Of a stretch of 57,241 nucleotides of DNA, positions 1 through 10,684 are shown in pieces. Location: positions 2,707,917 through 2,765,157 of the forward strand of contig NZ_CH672376.1 of assembly GCF_000153105.1 (NCBI RefSeq). Direction: 5' to 3'. The position numbers were made by a program, and so were the translations under genes. Position 1 is the stretch's first letter. The number at the start of each line of letters is the position of its first letter. This DNA is from Blastopirellula marina DSM 3645. Lineage in GTDB: Bacteria > Planctomycetota > Planctomycetia > Pirellulales > Pirellulaceae. The notes below the pieces were generated by a model that was not told the DNA's origin, did not search any database, and worked only from the letters and a program-made list of their open reading frames with translations.

Positions 1-122
1 GCAGCGGGCTAGTGTTGCGGTTTTTTCTCGCTTTATCCGCGGCGTTGCCGTGTTCGATGCTTCACTTCCATCCTATATCGCAACCCTCAAAATGCGATAG
101 CTCGCTACGAGTCGGCCGCTGC

Positions 123-153
123 GAAAAAAAAGGCCGCCCAAACAGGCGGCCTT
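123..153 (-). terminator. Intrinsic terminator of the 2.8k-residue cadherin/dockerin gene
   Basis: Perfect 9-bp stem (AAGGCCGCC at 130-138 and GGCGGCCTT at 145-153) with a 6-nt loop. On the minus strand it is followed by a run of T (the A run at 124-131). It lies 30 nt beyond the stop codon of the gene ending at 183. Positions 1-122 hold no gene I can support. Confidence 0.85.
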
Positions 154-182
154 CTTCGGTGATAGATAGCTACTTGCGGCGA

Positions 183-3100
183 TTAGGCCATTTCGATCTC
201 GTCCCATTCGGCGAACAGATCGTCGATCGAATCCCCGTCGCTCGAGTCGTCTGCGTCGGAATCGATGTCCGAGATGGTCGATTCGATCAGCGTTGAGTCA
301 TCGAAGTAAGTTTCGACTTCGGTCATCACTTCCGAGACATTGTCAAACTCGGCGGCCGAGTAATTCGACAGCGTCTTGAAGGCGATGCCGCTTTGTTCCA
401 GCGTCCGACGCGTCGATTCTGGCATGACGACAGGAAGGCCGGTGCGACCGCTGACGTCGGCCAGATTGGCGACATTGTCTCCCAGCACAAAGCTGGTCGC
501 CGATTGGATCACGTCGACATCAACCGTCGATGTTTCCGAAACCGGGCTGACGATATTCACCGGTTGTTCCACCGTCGGTTGGCTGCTCGCCGGCTGTTCG
601 GTCAACGCGGCGCCATGGTTGGCGACGGTCGTCGACGAGTCGGCCGAGGAATAGGCGGTCAAGATCATCTGCGTATCCAGGGCCGAGATCTCTTTGCGGA
701 TGCCAGGAGCCAAGTAAGGGCTCATCACATCGCTGGCGTAGGTGTCGACGTCGAGATGCTCGCCGCGCGAATCGAGTTCGACCGAGTACATGTCGCCGAC
801 AAAGATCGTCGAGCCCTCGAAGTCGGTGACATGCTCACCGAACGCCGAGTATTGCGGCATGAAGCCGTACAAGTGACCCAGTTCGTGCAGCATCACCGTG
901 TACAGGTCGTACTGATCGCTGCCGGGGCCATTTTCGAGATCGGTCGACCAGCCGAAGCCGGCGCCGTCGTCGTCAATGGTCAGCACGCCGCGAACCGGCA
1001 GACCCTCGGTATTCAAGCCAACCAGCTTGGCTTCGCCCAATTGAGCTCCACCCAGGTCGGTGACTTCCAAGCGAACGTCCAACGGTTTGTCCAAGCCGAG
1101 CGCTTCGGCCCACGCGTTGTTCGCCGCGGTGAAGATCGACTCGATCGTATCGGGGCCGTTGGTGACCAAGCCCGCTCCGACCCACAGTTGGGTGAACGAA
1201 GTCGGGTATTTGATGTTGGACGCGTTCGTTTTGGAGATGCCGATGTTACGAATCAACTGCGACAGGTCGACGATCGACGTGCGACCGTCGTTGTCAAAGT
1301 CGGTCGCGGCGGTCAGCGCGTCATTCGCGGCGATCGAGGTCGACCCGATCCGGCGGACCAACTGCGATAGATCGATCAGGGAGATCGTACCGTCATCGTC
1401 CAGGTCGTAAGGAACCGCCCAAACGTCGACATTCGGATTGGCGCCGGTCGCCGCTTGGATCAAGCCGCCATCGGACAGTTGAAGTTGTCCACTGAGGATC
1501 TCAAGGCCAAGATCTTGCGGGCCAAACTGCAGGCCTTCTTCGATCGAGAGACCGTCACCAGCCAGTGACTCAAACTTCACGCGACCGAGTAAGACGAAGC
1601 CGTCTTTGCCCAGGTCGCCTGAGAGCGTGCCGCTGCCAAGATTGGTGATCGTGCCGTTGATGTCGTTGATCACGCCGGAATGGGCTTGATCGAACTGTGC
1701 GGCGTATTCGATCTTCGTCGCGGTGAAGAACTGCGAGTTGTACTTCAGGTCGGCCATGCCGGACTGAATACCGTTGGCGTCGGCCGTGTTGGCCCAGATT
1801 TCTACCCAGAAGTTATCCCATTCGCTGACCCACGTTTCATTCACCGGCAATGCGGCGATTTGTCCCGAGTCGTCAAGCTCGGTCGGCTGATCGACGACCG
1901 ACACAAAGACGCCGCTTCCCTCGTCCAGCGTCTGTCCGCCGTTGGCCGAAACCGTACCGGTCAACGCCGGCGACTCAACGCCGCCGTTAAAGTTGGCGAT
2001 AATCTTACCGCTTCCAAAGAACCTGAGCGTCGGCGAAGCCGTGTCTACCAAATAGCGGGCCAAATCGAATGAAAGTGAGATCTGATCATTGCTGAGATCG
2101 TTGTCATTGTTGACATCTTCCGCTTTGATAAAGCTCGTCTCGACGGCGCCTGCTTTGGTATCCACCGCATTTCCAGTGAGGTCTTTTTCGGTGGAGGCGG
2201 GCTCACCAGATCCGCTATCAATATACCCGCGCTGCAATAGACCACTTGTCGTGATCAACCCGAGCGACGCGGAATCGAAGGTACCCATATTATCATCGAA
2301 GAAATCTCCGGTCACCTCAAATTCGACCGGACCATCGATCCCGAGCGACAAATCGCGAATCGCGAAATCACTCGTACCGGCCGAGAAGCCGTAATTGGCT
2401 GGCGCTGTACCAGTTTCATTTCCTTGGGGCGGATCGCCGGGCGAAATATTCGGATTTTCTGAGAACGTCAGATTGGCGCCGACGATCCGGATTCTGGTCG
2501 TAGGTCCTGCCGCATCCAGGATTTGTACGTAGAGATTTCCAGAAAGATTCGCGGTGGCGCCGCCAATCTGATCCTCTATCTCCGTCATTCCAGTGCCAAA
2601 GATGCTTTCAGCCGCATCAATCGTAAAGGCCTGGTCTTCAACGGTAAACGTCATGAAATCAGTGATGATTTCGATCGCTGGCGTTTCGATGTTGTACTGA
2701 GAATTATCGACAACGCCGCCGGTCAGCAAATCGGCGCCCGGCAAGACAGGAGTCGATTCCTGATCTGAGCCAGCCGCGTCTAGCAGCATCGCGGTTGCCC
2801 CGTAATTGCCGGTGATGCCGGAGACATCGCCGAAATTCACCTCAAGCAAGTCTTCGAGGTTGCCGCTGACCGTGACATCGTCAGCCAGTTGGAACGGAAT
2901 CGTCGCGAAGCGAATGTAATCGCCGGCATCGACATTGTCGTAAGCGAACTTGCCGTTTCCAGAGGAGGCTTCTCCCGTTTCGCTATCGATATCAATGTCG
3001 GTATAGATCCCGAACATACCAACGATTTGGCCCGGCTCGCTGGTTTCTCCAGCATTGGAGAGATAGCCAGTGGGAGTCAAGATTGTCGGAGCCAGCAAGT

Positions 3101-6100
3101 TGTTCGTGTTGTTGGGATCCGTCTGCAAACCGAGGGCGTCGGAATTGTAGAGCAGGTTCATCACCATGAAAGCGGGGCCGTCAAAGAAGACCCGACCTGG
3201 AGCCGCTTGATCGGCGCCGTAATTAACCGAGACCCAAATTTCGTAATAGAACGAGTTGTCGAGATCCTCGGCATCGACCAACGTGTTGGCCGTCGACTCT
3301 GGCAGATCGCCAAATTTGACGTCAGCGCCGGCGCCATCAAAGTCCGACAGTTCTTTGACCGCTCGGATCTGAACATCGACGATGCTCTTCACCGCGTATT
3401 CGAAGGTAATGGTTGCGGAACCGACCGATTCCAAGGATCCGTCGGAGGCGGTCACCGTCACGATGGTGTCTCCGCGGCTTAGCCCCGGCTGGTAGTGATA
3501 GAACTTGGCGATGAGTTTGTCATCGTCGATTTCGGGGGTGTTATTGTCATCGATCTCGATCGAGTAAGCCGATTCGCCCAGCGTGGTGTCGCCCATCTGG
3601 ATGGAAAGCGTCAAGTCGCTGCTGTCGACATCGGTGAAGATCGCGTTGCCGTTGTTGTCGATTAGTTCTGACATCGCGAATTCCAGCACAAAGCCGTCGT
3701 CCGCTGACGAGGCCCCGTTACCCGCAAAGTCTTCGTCTCCGACGTAATGCGTGTCGGTTCCGTCGAACTTCGATTCGTCGATGATGATCGTCGCGTTGCT
3801 GCCGGTGGCGACCGGAGCTTCGTTGACATTGGTCACCGTCACGTCGATCGTCGTCGAACCGCTGCCGTTGTTGCCATCGACGGCGGTAAGCGTCACCGTG
3901 AAGGTGTCGGACGAAAACGCGGCTAAGATCGCTTCGTAATCGAGATTGGCCGAACTGGCGACGACCAACCGGTATTGCGATCCCGAAACGTGTTCGACAC
4001 TGAAAATCCCGTCCGCGATTCCAACTGCCGACGCAGTGACCGAATCGATCGTGTCGCCCTCGGGGTCCGTCACGTCAAACATCAAAACCGGACTCGTGAA
4101 GGATCCGGGATCCGAGTTTTCGGCGATTTCAACAACGTTCGCAGAAAAGTTCGAGAAGACGGGGGCCGCGTTCTCAACGATCGTAATCGTAAATTCAATG
4201 GAAGTCGCGCCCAGATCTGTCGAGCTCAACGAATTCGCATTGTCGTCAAAGTAGCTGAACGAGAGGGTAAATGTCTCTTCATCTTCCAGATCATCTAAGA
4301 AGGCGGTGTCGGTGAACGTGATGTCGCCGTTCTCAGCGATCGTGAACTGATCGTTGTTATTCATCGCTTGGATGAATTTGAGGACGTCCCCTTCTGGATC
4401 GGACGTCGGGCCGTCCGGTCCAAAGTTCAAGATCGAGTAGATGTTCGCAAGGCCGGGAACCGCGCCGCCATTGCTGACGTCAGCGAGGTCATTGATGCTG
4501 AGCGTAATGTTGCCCAGGTGAACCACGCCGCTGCCATCGGCCACGATCGGCATGTCCTGGTCGTCAAGCGGTAGCGGCAGTTCATTCCGCTGGGCGATGT
4601 CGATCGTGATCATCCCTTCGATCGCCGCGAATTCGTCGTTCACATCGTCATCGGCAGATACGGTGATGACGAACGAGCCGCTGCCGGCATCGGCGTCAAG
4701 CAGCGCCGCATTCTTGATCACGACCTTGTTGCCGACGATTTCAAACAGGTCGTTTTCGACGATGCTGAACTCGAGAGAATCCATGTCTTCATCCGAGAAG
4801 ACGCTGGTCAAGTCAAAGACCTCATCCCCGTCCGCCGGCGTGCCGTCGGTATCCGGAATCGCGGCGACGTACTCATCGACGCTCGGATTCATGTTGGGAG
4901 CGGTGAACTCCGGCAAGTCATTGACGTTTTCGACGGAAATATCAACGTCGATCGTGTCCGAGACGCCGTTGTTGTCGGTCACGGTAATCGACAATGTGAT
5001 CGTCGGGTTGGCTTCGGTATTGAGCGCGGCCGGGTTGACGACTCGAACATCGTATTCGTATTCGCCGCCCGCCTCTCCGACAAAGACGAGTTCGAAATCG
5101 GACGTCAATCCAGAACTAATTCCGGTGATCACCGCCGATTCGACGGTATCCATCAGTGCGGTGTCGGGATCCGTAAAAGTAACCGAGCCCGCCGAAGTGC
5201 CCATCGGCGAATTTTCGGGGATAGCGAGATCATCGCCTGGGACGAGTACCGGCGCCTGGTTCAAGCGGACTTGGATGGTGATTACTTGCGTGACCGGATT
5301 TGTGCCGTCGGTCAGATCCACCGTGATTGAGTAATCAGCGTCCGCGGTGGGAATCTCTGTCCCGACGAAGAGAATATTCCCGTCGGTATCGACGGTGAAT
5401 TCATCGTCGCCGCCGGTTTTCATGAAAGTAACCGTGCCGTCTTCCGGATCGTCAAACAGAATTGCCTTGCCGGTGCCTTGGTCAGATAGGCTCAATTGGA
5501 CGGTAGAAATCGTATAAGTGGTCGGAGATACTACTGGCGGTTCGTCAATATCGTTGACTTTGACCAGGATCTCGATTTCCTCGCTCATCAACGCGCCATC
5601 TGACACGATGGCTTTGAGGAGAAACTGGTTCGGCATTACCTCAAAGTTCAGCGCTTTGCCGGCCGCCAACGAGATGTTGCCGTCGCTGTCGATCTCAAAC
5701 AGGCCGCCGGCGTCGTCGGTCAACTCATACATGAGCGTCTGATAGTCGGCGTCGCCTGACATCTTGCCGACGTTGTCCGGATCGTGAATGTCGAATTCGA
5801 CATCCAGCGTCACGGCGCCTGCTTCATCGTTTTCGTCGACTGTTCCCGTGGTCGGAGCCACGTCGATGATCGGGGCTTCGTTGACGTTGGACAGCGTGAT
5901 CTTCACGTTCGAAGAGCCGGCGCTTTGCAAGCCGGCGCCGTTCATGTCGGTTACGTGAACTTCGAGATTGAACTCCTTCACCCCTTCAAAGTCCAAGACG
6001 GCGCCAGACGCAACCTTGATCGTGCCGTCGGAGCCGATCTCGAAATTCTCTGAGCCGGTTCCAGTCAGCGTATAGACAAGGCTCGCAAAGTCCGGGTTGG

Positions 6101-8675
6101 TCGCCGTCGGGTCATCGTCAGCCGCGTCAGGATCGGAAGCCAATATGGTTCCGAGTTCCGTAGTGCCGGCGATGGTGGTGCTGCCTGGGGCAAGTTCCTC
6201 AATCGTAAAGCTGTAGGTGGTCGGGGCGTCCATCGTCGGCGCTTCATTGACGTCGGTCACATTGATCGTGACCATCACGACATCATTCTTGGCGGGATCG
6301 CCGGCGTCGGTGACGGTGACTTCGAGGACGATCGATTTCTCGGTCTCAAAGTCAAAAGTGGGTGAGCCGACGATCGTGATCTTGCCGTCGTTGTCGATCG
6401 CAAAACGGCTGTCGACGGTCGACGTGAACGAGTAGCTTAGTTCTGAATTGGGACCCGTCTCGTCGGGGTCGGTGGCGCTGACGGAACCGACCGTACCGCT
6501 CGTTTGCGATTCGAGAATCGAGAACGTGTAAGGGTCTTCGTCGAATGCCGGAGTTTCGTTCAGATCCTCGACTGCAATCGTAAATACGTGCGTGTCAGAG
6601 AGGCCCGGTCCATTGAGTCCGTCAAACTTGTCGTCGGTGACGATGACGCTGAGCTGCACAAAGCGTACGCCGTTTTCATAGTCGAGCACCTTGTTGGGAT
6701 CGGTGATCACGATCGCGCCCGAGGTATTGTTAATCGAGATGATCAGACCGGTCGTATCAAAGTCCATACCCAAGGAAGACATGCCGGCGCCGAGCAATGT
6801 TGTCGTCACTTGATACGAATAGTTCTCACCGGCGTCGGTCGTGCCTGGTAAGAATCCAATGTTAAAGCCCGTCACGGCCGAACCGTTGTAAACTTGATCC
6901 GGGGTCGATTCGCCCAGCGTCAGGCCGGAGAAGCTATCGGGGTCGAGTTCCGGCTTCGTATTGCGAATCACCGTGAGGGTCAACGGCGTCGACGTGGTGT
7001 TACCGGCGATATCGGTCGAAGTGACCTGCAGCGTGTTTTTCCCAATGGTGTCCAAGGGGATCATGCCGAACTGCACCTGGCCGGCGGTCGCATCCAGATC
7101 CTCGGCGCTGCCGTCCACAATCGTGATGCTGTTCACGGTGACGCTGGCGCCGGCTTCGACATTGGTGACCGTCAAGACGGCGTTCTCTTCGTCCGTCAAC
7201 AAAGGCGCCGTCGTCTTGTTGTCGAGCTCGGTGACCACGGGGCTGGCGATCGTGCGGTCGATCTCGACCATCAACTCGCCGCTTTCGTCACTCTCGTTGC
7301 CTGCAATGTCGTAGGAGACGGCCTTGAAAATGTACTTGCCATCTTCGCTCAACTGGGTCGGCAGAACGAACGTGACCTTACCATCTTGATCGGCGTCGTA
7401 GATCTTGCCGAGCGAAGTAAATGTGCCTGCCGATTCTTCCCGATAAAGCAGCTCAACGACCGTGCCGGCTTCGACAGTCACGTCGAACGACGGCGTCGTC
7501 GCATTCGTAATGTTGTCATCCGACAAGAGACCGCTGTCAGTCGTCAGGTCGACCAAGCTCGGCGCAGCCGGGTCGGTTATGTCAACGGTATAGGTGAACT
7601 GGAGCGGAGTCGCGTGAGTGTTCCCCAAATCGTCGACGGCGTTAATCATCAACACGAAGGTGTTGTCTGTCGCGAAGACGTCGGAGCCGAACAGGGTCGT
7701 CAGATCGGCGCGGCTGAGACCGTAGGTCAAGGAACGCGGATTCGAGATATCTTTTTGAGCGATCGCGTCGGCCGAGAGCAGATTGATCGTGCCTGCCGTG
7801 CCGGAGATTGTGGCCGACGTGATATTGCTGAAGTCAGCGATCGTGCCGGTGATCACCACATCGCCGGTGGCGGGGTCGGCGTTGGTGATGCTGTCATTAG
7901 CGAAGCCTGGGCCAGGAAAACCTACCGGCGTCGTATCCAAGCCGGCGGCGAGTTGCGAGGTGATCGTCGGCGGGTCGACGTCGCCGATCAAATCAAGATG
8001 GACGCCGGTCGCCGCTCGGTTGGTCGACACCCAGTTGAGTTCGTGCGCTTCGACCTTGCCGTTTTGATCCAGGTCATATTCATAGTCGTATTGCGATTGA
8101 TTGAAGTCGATTCCCCAGACCGACTTGTAGTACATCGCAGTGTTGGCGTTGCCGGTGCCGGCGCCTTGCATTTGGGCGGCGCTCGCCTTCATGTACTCCG
8201 CTTCGGTGATCGCTCCGTCACCATCGGAGTCGCCGAACAGGAAGATTTCGGCCTGGAAATCACCACCGCCGCTGCCGCCGACTTCGATCGTCAGCGTAGA
8301 GGTTCCCATCTGGAAGAAGACCAGACTGTCGGTGGTGCCGTTCACATTGGCCATCGCGCTGACCAAGGGGATGGTCTGTGAAGGATTGTCCTTCACGTGG
8401 ATCAGCGGAACGCCGGGATCAAAGTTGCCGCTGGTGCCTTTGATTTTGAGACCAACCAGAACCGACGTGGGTCCCGAGATATGGTCGAGCGTGATGTCTC
8501 GGTGCGTACCTTCCGCAATGGTGAGATCTGTCACCAAATCGATGGTCGTTAGCGCCAGCAACTCGCGCAGCTCAAGCTGTTCGCTGGCTAGTTTTCGCTG
8601 CCCCATGCGACGACGATCTCGTCGATGTTTGCGAAGCTTGCGATTATTTTCACGAGTCCAATCTGTATTTTTCAT
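183..8675 (-). CDS. Giant cadherin-repeat/dockerin surface protein with C-terminal HExxH domain
   Basis: About 2830 residues. I chose the ATG at 8675 over a GTG three codons upstream; neither has a clear ribosome binding site. The N-terminus is highly basic (residues 5-30) and then carries the motif LELRELLA, typical of large planctomycete extracellular proteins. An EF-hand-like pair (DSDGDG, DLDQNG) lies near residues 145-220. Ig-like segments follow to about 620, then a long series of cadherin-like repeats to about 1640 with DxNE(A/T)P linkers. Two cohesin-like beta regions precede a dockerin at about 2420-2480 (DLDDDGTISLIDLSQ, DFDNDGRTSIVDLSQ). A metalloprotease-like domain has HELGH at 873-887 (near residue 2597) and a possible Met-turn, SDVMSP. 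The tail is acidic. Likely a secreted, calcium-dependent adhesin or scaffold; protease activity is possible but unproven. Confidence 0.88.
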   Translation of the reverse strand: MKNTDWTRENNRKLRKHRRDRRRMGQRKLASEQLELRELLALTTIDLVTDLTIAEGTHRDITLDHISGPTSVLVGLKIKGTSGNFDPGVPLIHVKDNPSQTIPLVSAMANVNGTTDSLVFFQMGTSTLTIEVGGSGGGDFQAEIFLFGDSDGDGAITEAEYMKASAAQMQGAGTGNANTAMYYKSVWGIDFNQSQYDYEYDLDQNGKVEAHELNWVSTNRAATGVHLDLIGDVDPPTITSQLAAGLDTTPVGFPGPGFANDSITNADPATGDVVITGTIADFSNITSATISGTAGTINLLSADAIAQKDISNPRSLTYGLSRADLTTLFGSDVFATDNTFVLMINAVDDLGNTHATPLQFTYTVDITDPAAPSLVDLTTDSGLLSDDNITNATTPSFDVTVEAGTVVELLYREESAGTFTSLGKIYDADQDGKVTFVLPTQLSEDGKYIFKAVSYDIAGNESDESGELMVEIDRTIASPVVTELDNKTTAPLLTDEENAVLTVTNVEAGASVTVNSITIVDGSAEDLDATAGQVQFGMIPLDTIGKNTLQVTSTDIAGNTTSTPLTLTVIRNTKPELDPDSFSGLTLGESTPDQVYNGSAVTGFNIGFLPGTTDAGENYSYQVTTTLLGAGMSSLGMDFDTTGLIISINNTSGAIVITDPNKVLDYENGVRFVQLSVIVTDDKFDGLNGPGLSDTHVFTIAVEDLNETPAFDEDPYTFSILESQTSGTVGSVSATDPDETGPNSELSYSFTSTVDSRFAIDNDGKITIVGSPTFDFETEKSIVLEVTVTDAGDPAKNDVVMVTINVTDVNEAPTMDAPTTYSFTIEELAPGSTTIAGTTELGTILASDPDAADDDPTATNPDFASLVYTLTGTGSENFEIGSDGTIKVASGAVLDFEGVKEFNLEVHVTDMNGAGLQSAGSSNVKITLSNVNEAPIIDVAPTTGTVDENDEAGAVTLDVEFDIHDPDNVGKMSGDADYQTLMYELTDDAGGLFEIDSDGNISLAAGKALNFEVMPNQFLLKAIVSDGALMSEEIEILVKVNDIDEPPVVSPTTYTISTVQLSLSDQGTGKAILFDDPEDGTVTFMKTGGDDEFTVDTDGNILFVGTEIPTADADYSITVDLTDGTNPVTQVITIQVRLNQAPVLVPGDDLAIPENSPMGTSAGSVTFTDPDTALMDTVESAVITGISSGLTSDFELVFVGEAGGEYEYDVRVVNPAALNTEANPTITLSITVTDNNGVSDTIDVDISVENVNDLPEFTAPNMNPSVDEYVAAIPDTDGTPADGDEVFDLTSVFSDEDMDSLEFSIVENDLFEIVGNKVVIKNAALLDADAGSGSFVITVSADDDVNDEFAAIEGMITIDIAQRNELPLPLDDQDMPIVADGSGVVHLGNITLSINDLADVSNGGAVPGLANIYSILNFGPDGPTSDPEGDVLKFIQAMNNNDQFTIAENGDITFTDTAFLDDLEDEETFTLSFSYFDDNANSLSSTDLGATSIEFTITIVENAAPVFSNFSANVVEIAENSDPGSFTSPVLMFDVTDPEGDTIDSVTASAVGIADGIFSVEHVSGSQYRLVVASSANLDYEAILAAFSSDTFTVTLTAVDGNNGSGSTTIDVTVTNVNEAPVATGSNATIIIDESKFDGTDTHYVGDEDFAGNGASSADDGFVLEFAMSELIDNNGNAIFTDVDSSDLTLSIQMGDTTLGESAYSIEIDDNNTPEIDDDKLIAKFYHYQPGLSRGDTIVTVTASDGSLESVGSATITFEYAVKSIVDVQIRAVKELSDFDGAGADVKFGDLPESTANTLVDAEDLDNSFYYEIWVSVNYGADQAAPGRVFFDGPAFMVMNLLYNSDALGLQTDPNNTNNLLAPTILTPTGYLSNAGETSEPGQIVGMFGIYTDIDIDSETGEASSGNGKFAYDNVDAGDYIRFATIPFQLADDVTVSGNLEDLLEVNFGDVSGITGNYGATAMLLDAAGSDQESTPVLPGADLLTGGVVDNSQYNIETPAIEIITDFMTFTVEDQAFTIDAAESIFGTGMTEIEDQIGGATANLSGNLYVQILDAAGPTTRIRIVGANLTFSENPNISPGDPPQGNETGTAPANYGFSAGTSDFAIRDLSLGIDGPVEFEVTGDFFDDNMGTFDSASLGLITTSGLLQRGYIDSGSGEPASTEKDLTGNAVDTKAGAVETSFIKAEDVNNDNDLSNDQISLSFDLARYLVDTASPTLRFFGSGKIIANFNGGVESPALTGTVSANGGQTLDEGSGVFVSVVDQPTELDDSGQIAALPVNETWVSEWDNFWVEIWANTADANGIQSGMADLKYNSQFFTATKIEYAAQFDQAHSGVINDINGTITNLGSGTLSGDLGKDGFVLLGRVKFESLAGDGLSIEEGLQFGPQDLGLEILSGQLQLSDGGLIQAATGANPNVDVWAVPYDLDDDGTISLIDLSQLVRRIGSTSIAANDALTAATDFDNDGRTSIVDLSQLIRNIGISKTNASNIKYPTSFTQLWVGAGLVTNGPDTIESIFTAANNAWAEALGLDKPLDVRLEVTDLGGAQLGEAKLVGLNTEGLPVRGVLTIDDDGAGFGWSTDLENGPGSDQYDLYTVMLHELGHLYGFMPQYSAFGEHVTDFEGSTIFVGDMYSVELDSRGEHLDVDTYASDVMSPYLAPGIRKEISALDTQMILTAYSSADSSTTVANHGAALTEQPASSQPTVEQPVNIVSPVSETSTVDVDVIQSATSFVLGDNVANLADVSGRTGLPVVMPESTRRTLEQSGIAFKTLSNYSAAEFDNVSEVMTEVETYFDDSTLIESTISDIDSDADDSSDGDSIDDLFAEWDEIEMA

Positions 8676-9213
8676 GCTATGCACCGACCACCCAACTTCA
8701 GGGGGAATCTAGGAGTATGGGGGGTTAAGGGGAGAGTGGGGAACCGAGGAAATTTAGAGAGTTGGAACGAATCTAACCGTCGGGAAAAAATCCTGGGTTA
8801 GAGAGGGGGTATGGATCCTCGGAGTTCCATTTAAATCAGGCGGTTTGGTGATTTCAACGAGAATGCTGGCATCTCCTCCATCTTGTTTTCCTAGATTGCC
8901 CTCTTAGCCTTCCTGTTTTGCCACATGTAAGGGATATGCAAATGAGATCTACGGGGTAGCAAGAATGCATAAGAAGCTGGCGATGCGTCGGATGTGAAGA
9001 TATTCCGGTTAGCGATTCTGTGCGGCCTCCGTTGCAATAATCCCTTTGATACCAATCATTTCGATCAAACTTTAGAAGGAGGTTGTACCGATTGAACTAC
9101 TGCTTACCACACCGATTTGTGTGGCGTCGTCTCGCTGTTGCGTTGCCAATCGCGATGAAGACGCTCCGTGTGCCCCACGGAGAGGAGCGAGTTCTTGGTC
9201 CAAGGAGTGCAGG
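8676..9213. other. Divergent intergenic region
   Basis: This 538-nt gap separates the minus-strand cadherin gene from the plus-strand barrel gene, so it must hold promoters for both. I see no gene with homology. A TTTGAT/ATCAAA dyad (9045-9050 and 9064-9069, 13-nt spacer) sits upstream of the barrel gene and could be an operator. No convincing -35/-10 pair was recognised. Confidence 0.5.
9075..9083 (+). promoter_or_regulatory. Unexplained strong Shine-Dalgarno-like sequence
   Basis: AGAAGGAGG is an almost perfect anti-16S match but lies 130 nt upstream of the chosen ATG at 9214. A TTG at 9092 with good spacing opens a 56-codon frame ending at TAG 9260-9262 and overlapping the start of the barrel gene out of frame. 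It could drive a leader peptide coupled to the barrel gene. An ATT at 9091 is in frame with the barrel. Chance is possible. Confidence 0.35.
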
Positions 9214-10584
9214 ATGCCGCACTACCCAATATGGCGATTTTTCATGCTGGCCGGCGTATTAGCGTTGGGATCTGCATGTTATGCGCAAGACATCGAAGTG
9301 GAACCGGTCGTGTTGGATCCCTCGTTTGAGGTGGCGCCGGTTGCTTTTGAAGACGTAGAAATCCAGACGATTTCTTTGACGGACTCGTCGGCGCAGGCCG
9401 CTGCGTATGGGGACGCGTGCTGCAACTACGATGTCGGGTCTTGTCGCAACTGCTGCGCAGGCGACGGCCTTGCCGGCGGCGGCTGGTTTGTGGATGGCTG
9501 GATTTCGCAAGGCTACACCGCCAACTTTGATCATCCGGCGAACAACTTCAATACGCCGATGACCTTCAATGATCGTGCTGACGAATACCAGATGAACCAG
9601 CTTTATCTGGCGATGGGTAAGAATGTCGAGGAAGAGAGCTGCTGGTCGCTCGGAGGACGCGTCGACCTGCTGTATGGTTCCGACTATTTCTTCACGATGG
9701 CTCGAGGTCTCGAGACGCGTCAAGATCTCACGCGGCACTGGAACGGCGACGGTCCGCGAGCCGCGGGCGAAGCAGCGTTGTACGGCCTGGCGATGCCGCA
9801 GATGTATGGGGAAGTCTATGCCCCGATCGGCAACGGGCTCAAAGTGAAGTTCGGTCACTTTTACACGATCATCGGGTACGAGTCGGTGATGGCGCCGCAG
9901 AACTTCTTTTATTCTCACGCTTACACGATGCAATATGGCGAGCCGTTTACCCATACCGGCGCTCTGGCGAGCTATACCGCTGGCGATCATTTAACCCTGC
10001 ATGGCGGCGTAACCAATGGTTGGGACAACTTTGACAATCCTAACGGTCAGCTGTCGGCGTTGATGGGCTTTCAGTACGCAACCGACACGTCCTCACTCTC
10101 TTATTCGTTTATCAACGGAAAAGAAGATATCGATGGCCTGAACAATCGTTTCCTCCAATCCTTGGTCTATACCCGCAAGCTAGGGAGTCGCTGGACGTAC
10201 GTCTTCCAGAGCGATTTTGGATTGGAAGAGAACGGCAAGCTAGATGCGAACTTTGAATCGGACACCGCCTACTGGTACGGCGTCAACCAATACCTGTTTC
10301 TAAAGTACACCGATACGGTCGACTTGGGCCTGCGGCTCGAGTGGTTCCGCGACGAAGACAACGCTCGCGTCATCGCGGTGCCGATCGAAGCGTTCTCCAC
10401 AGGCGGCAACTACTACGAAGTGTCGCTCGGCGCCAACTGGCGGCCTTACGACTTCGTCAATGTTCGACCGGAACTGCGTTACGACTCGTCAAACATCAAT
10501 CTGTTAGGCGCCCAGGGCCCTTACAACAACTTCATGGACAAGCAGATGTGGACGGCGTCGTTTGACGTGATTTTCAAGTTCTAG
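9214..10584 (+). CDS. BBP2-type outer-membrane beta-barrel protein
   Basis: 456 residues. The ATG at 9214 is chosen because AAGGAG lies 6 nt upstream and the protein then begins with a normal signal peptide (hydrophobic LAGVLALGSA, cleavage expected after CYA). A longer GTG start at 9121 would add 31 residues lacking signal-peptide character. After cleavage comes an acidic segment, then a Cys-rich stretch (CCNYDVGSCRNCC), then alternating aromatic strands ending in FDVIFKF, a typical barrel C-terminus. Motifs such as GWISQGYT, MNQLYLAMG and DLLYGSDYFF match the planctomycete putative beta-barrel porin-2 (BBP2, OmpL-like) family. It is paralogous to the next gene. The probable role is an outer-membrane channel or structural barrel; substrate unknown. 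Confidence 0.85.
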   Translation: MPHYPIWRFFMLAGVLALGSACYAQDIEVEPVVLDPSFEVAPVAFEDVEIQTISLTDSSAQAAAYGDACCNYDVGSCRNCCAGDGLAGGGWFVDGWISQGYTANFDHPANNFNTPMTFNDRADEYQMNQLYLAMGKNVEEESCWSLGGRVDLLYGSDYFFTMARGLETRQDLTRHWNGDGPRAAGEAALYGLAMPQMYGEVYAPIGNGLKVKFGHFYTIIGYESVMAPQNFFYSHAYTMQYGEPFTHTGALASYTAGDHLTLHGGVTNGWDNFDNPNGQLSALMGFQYATDTSSLSYSFINGKEDIDGLNNRFLQSLVYTRKLGSRWTYVFQSDFGLEENGKLDANFESDTAYWYGVNQYLFLKYTDTVDLGLRLEWFRDEDNARVIAVPIEAFSTGGNYYEVSLGANWRPYDFVNVRPELRYDSSNINLLGAQGPYNNFMDKQMWTASFDVIFKF

Positions 10585-10684
10585 AAGACCCGGGGCGCCA
10601 TCATTGCTGTCACGGGGCCCCCGTAAATATCGTTACAACCGTTAGAATCGACTGAAGCGACTTCGGCCGAAGGGCCGATAGGTT

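Noticed and set aside
393-1370. Long open frame opposite the giant cadherin gene (325 codons)
   Set aside because: It runs antisense to a well-supported domain-rich gene, has no domain or start signal, and reflects the biased codon use of the gene. The same applies to long antisense frames at 6894-8381, 20426-21757 and 37277-38956.
3800-6600. Possible CRISPR or tandem DNA repeat
   Set aside because: The periodicity comes from cadherin repeats at protein level; DNA copies are diverged and there are no spacers.
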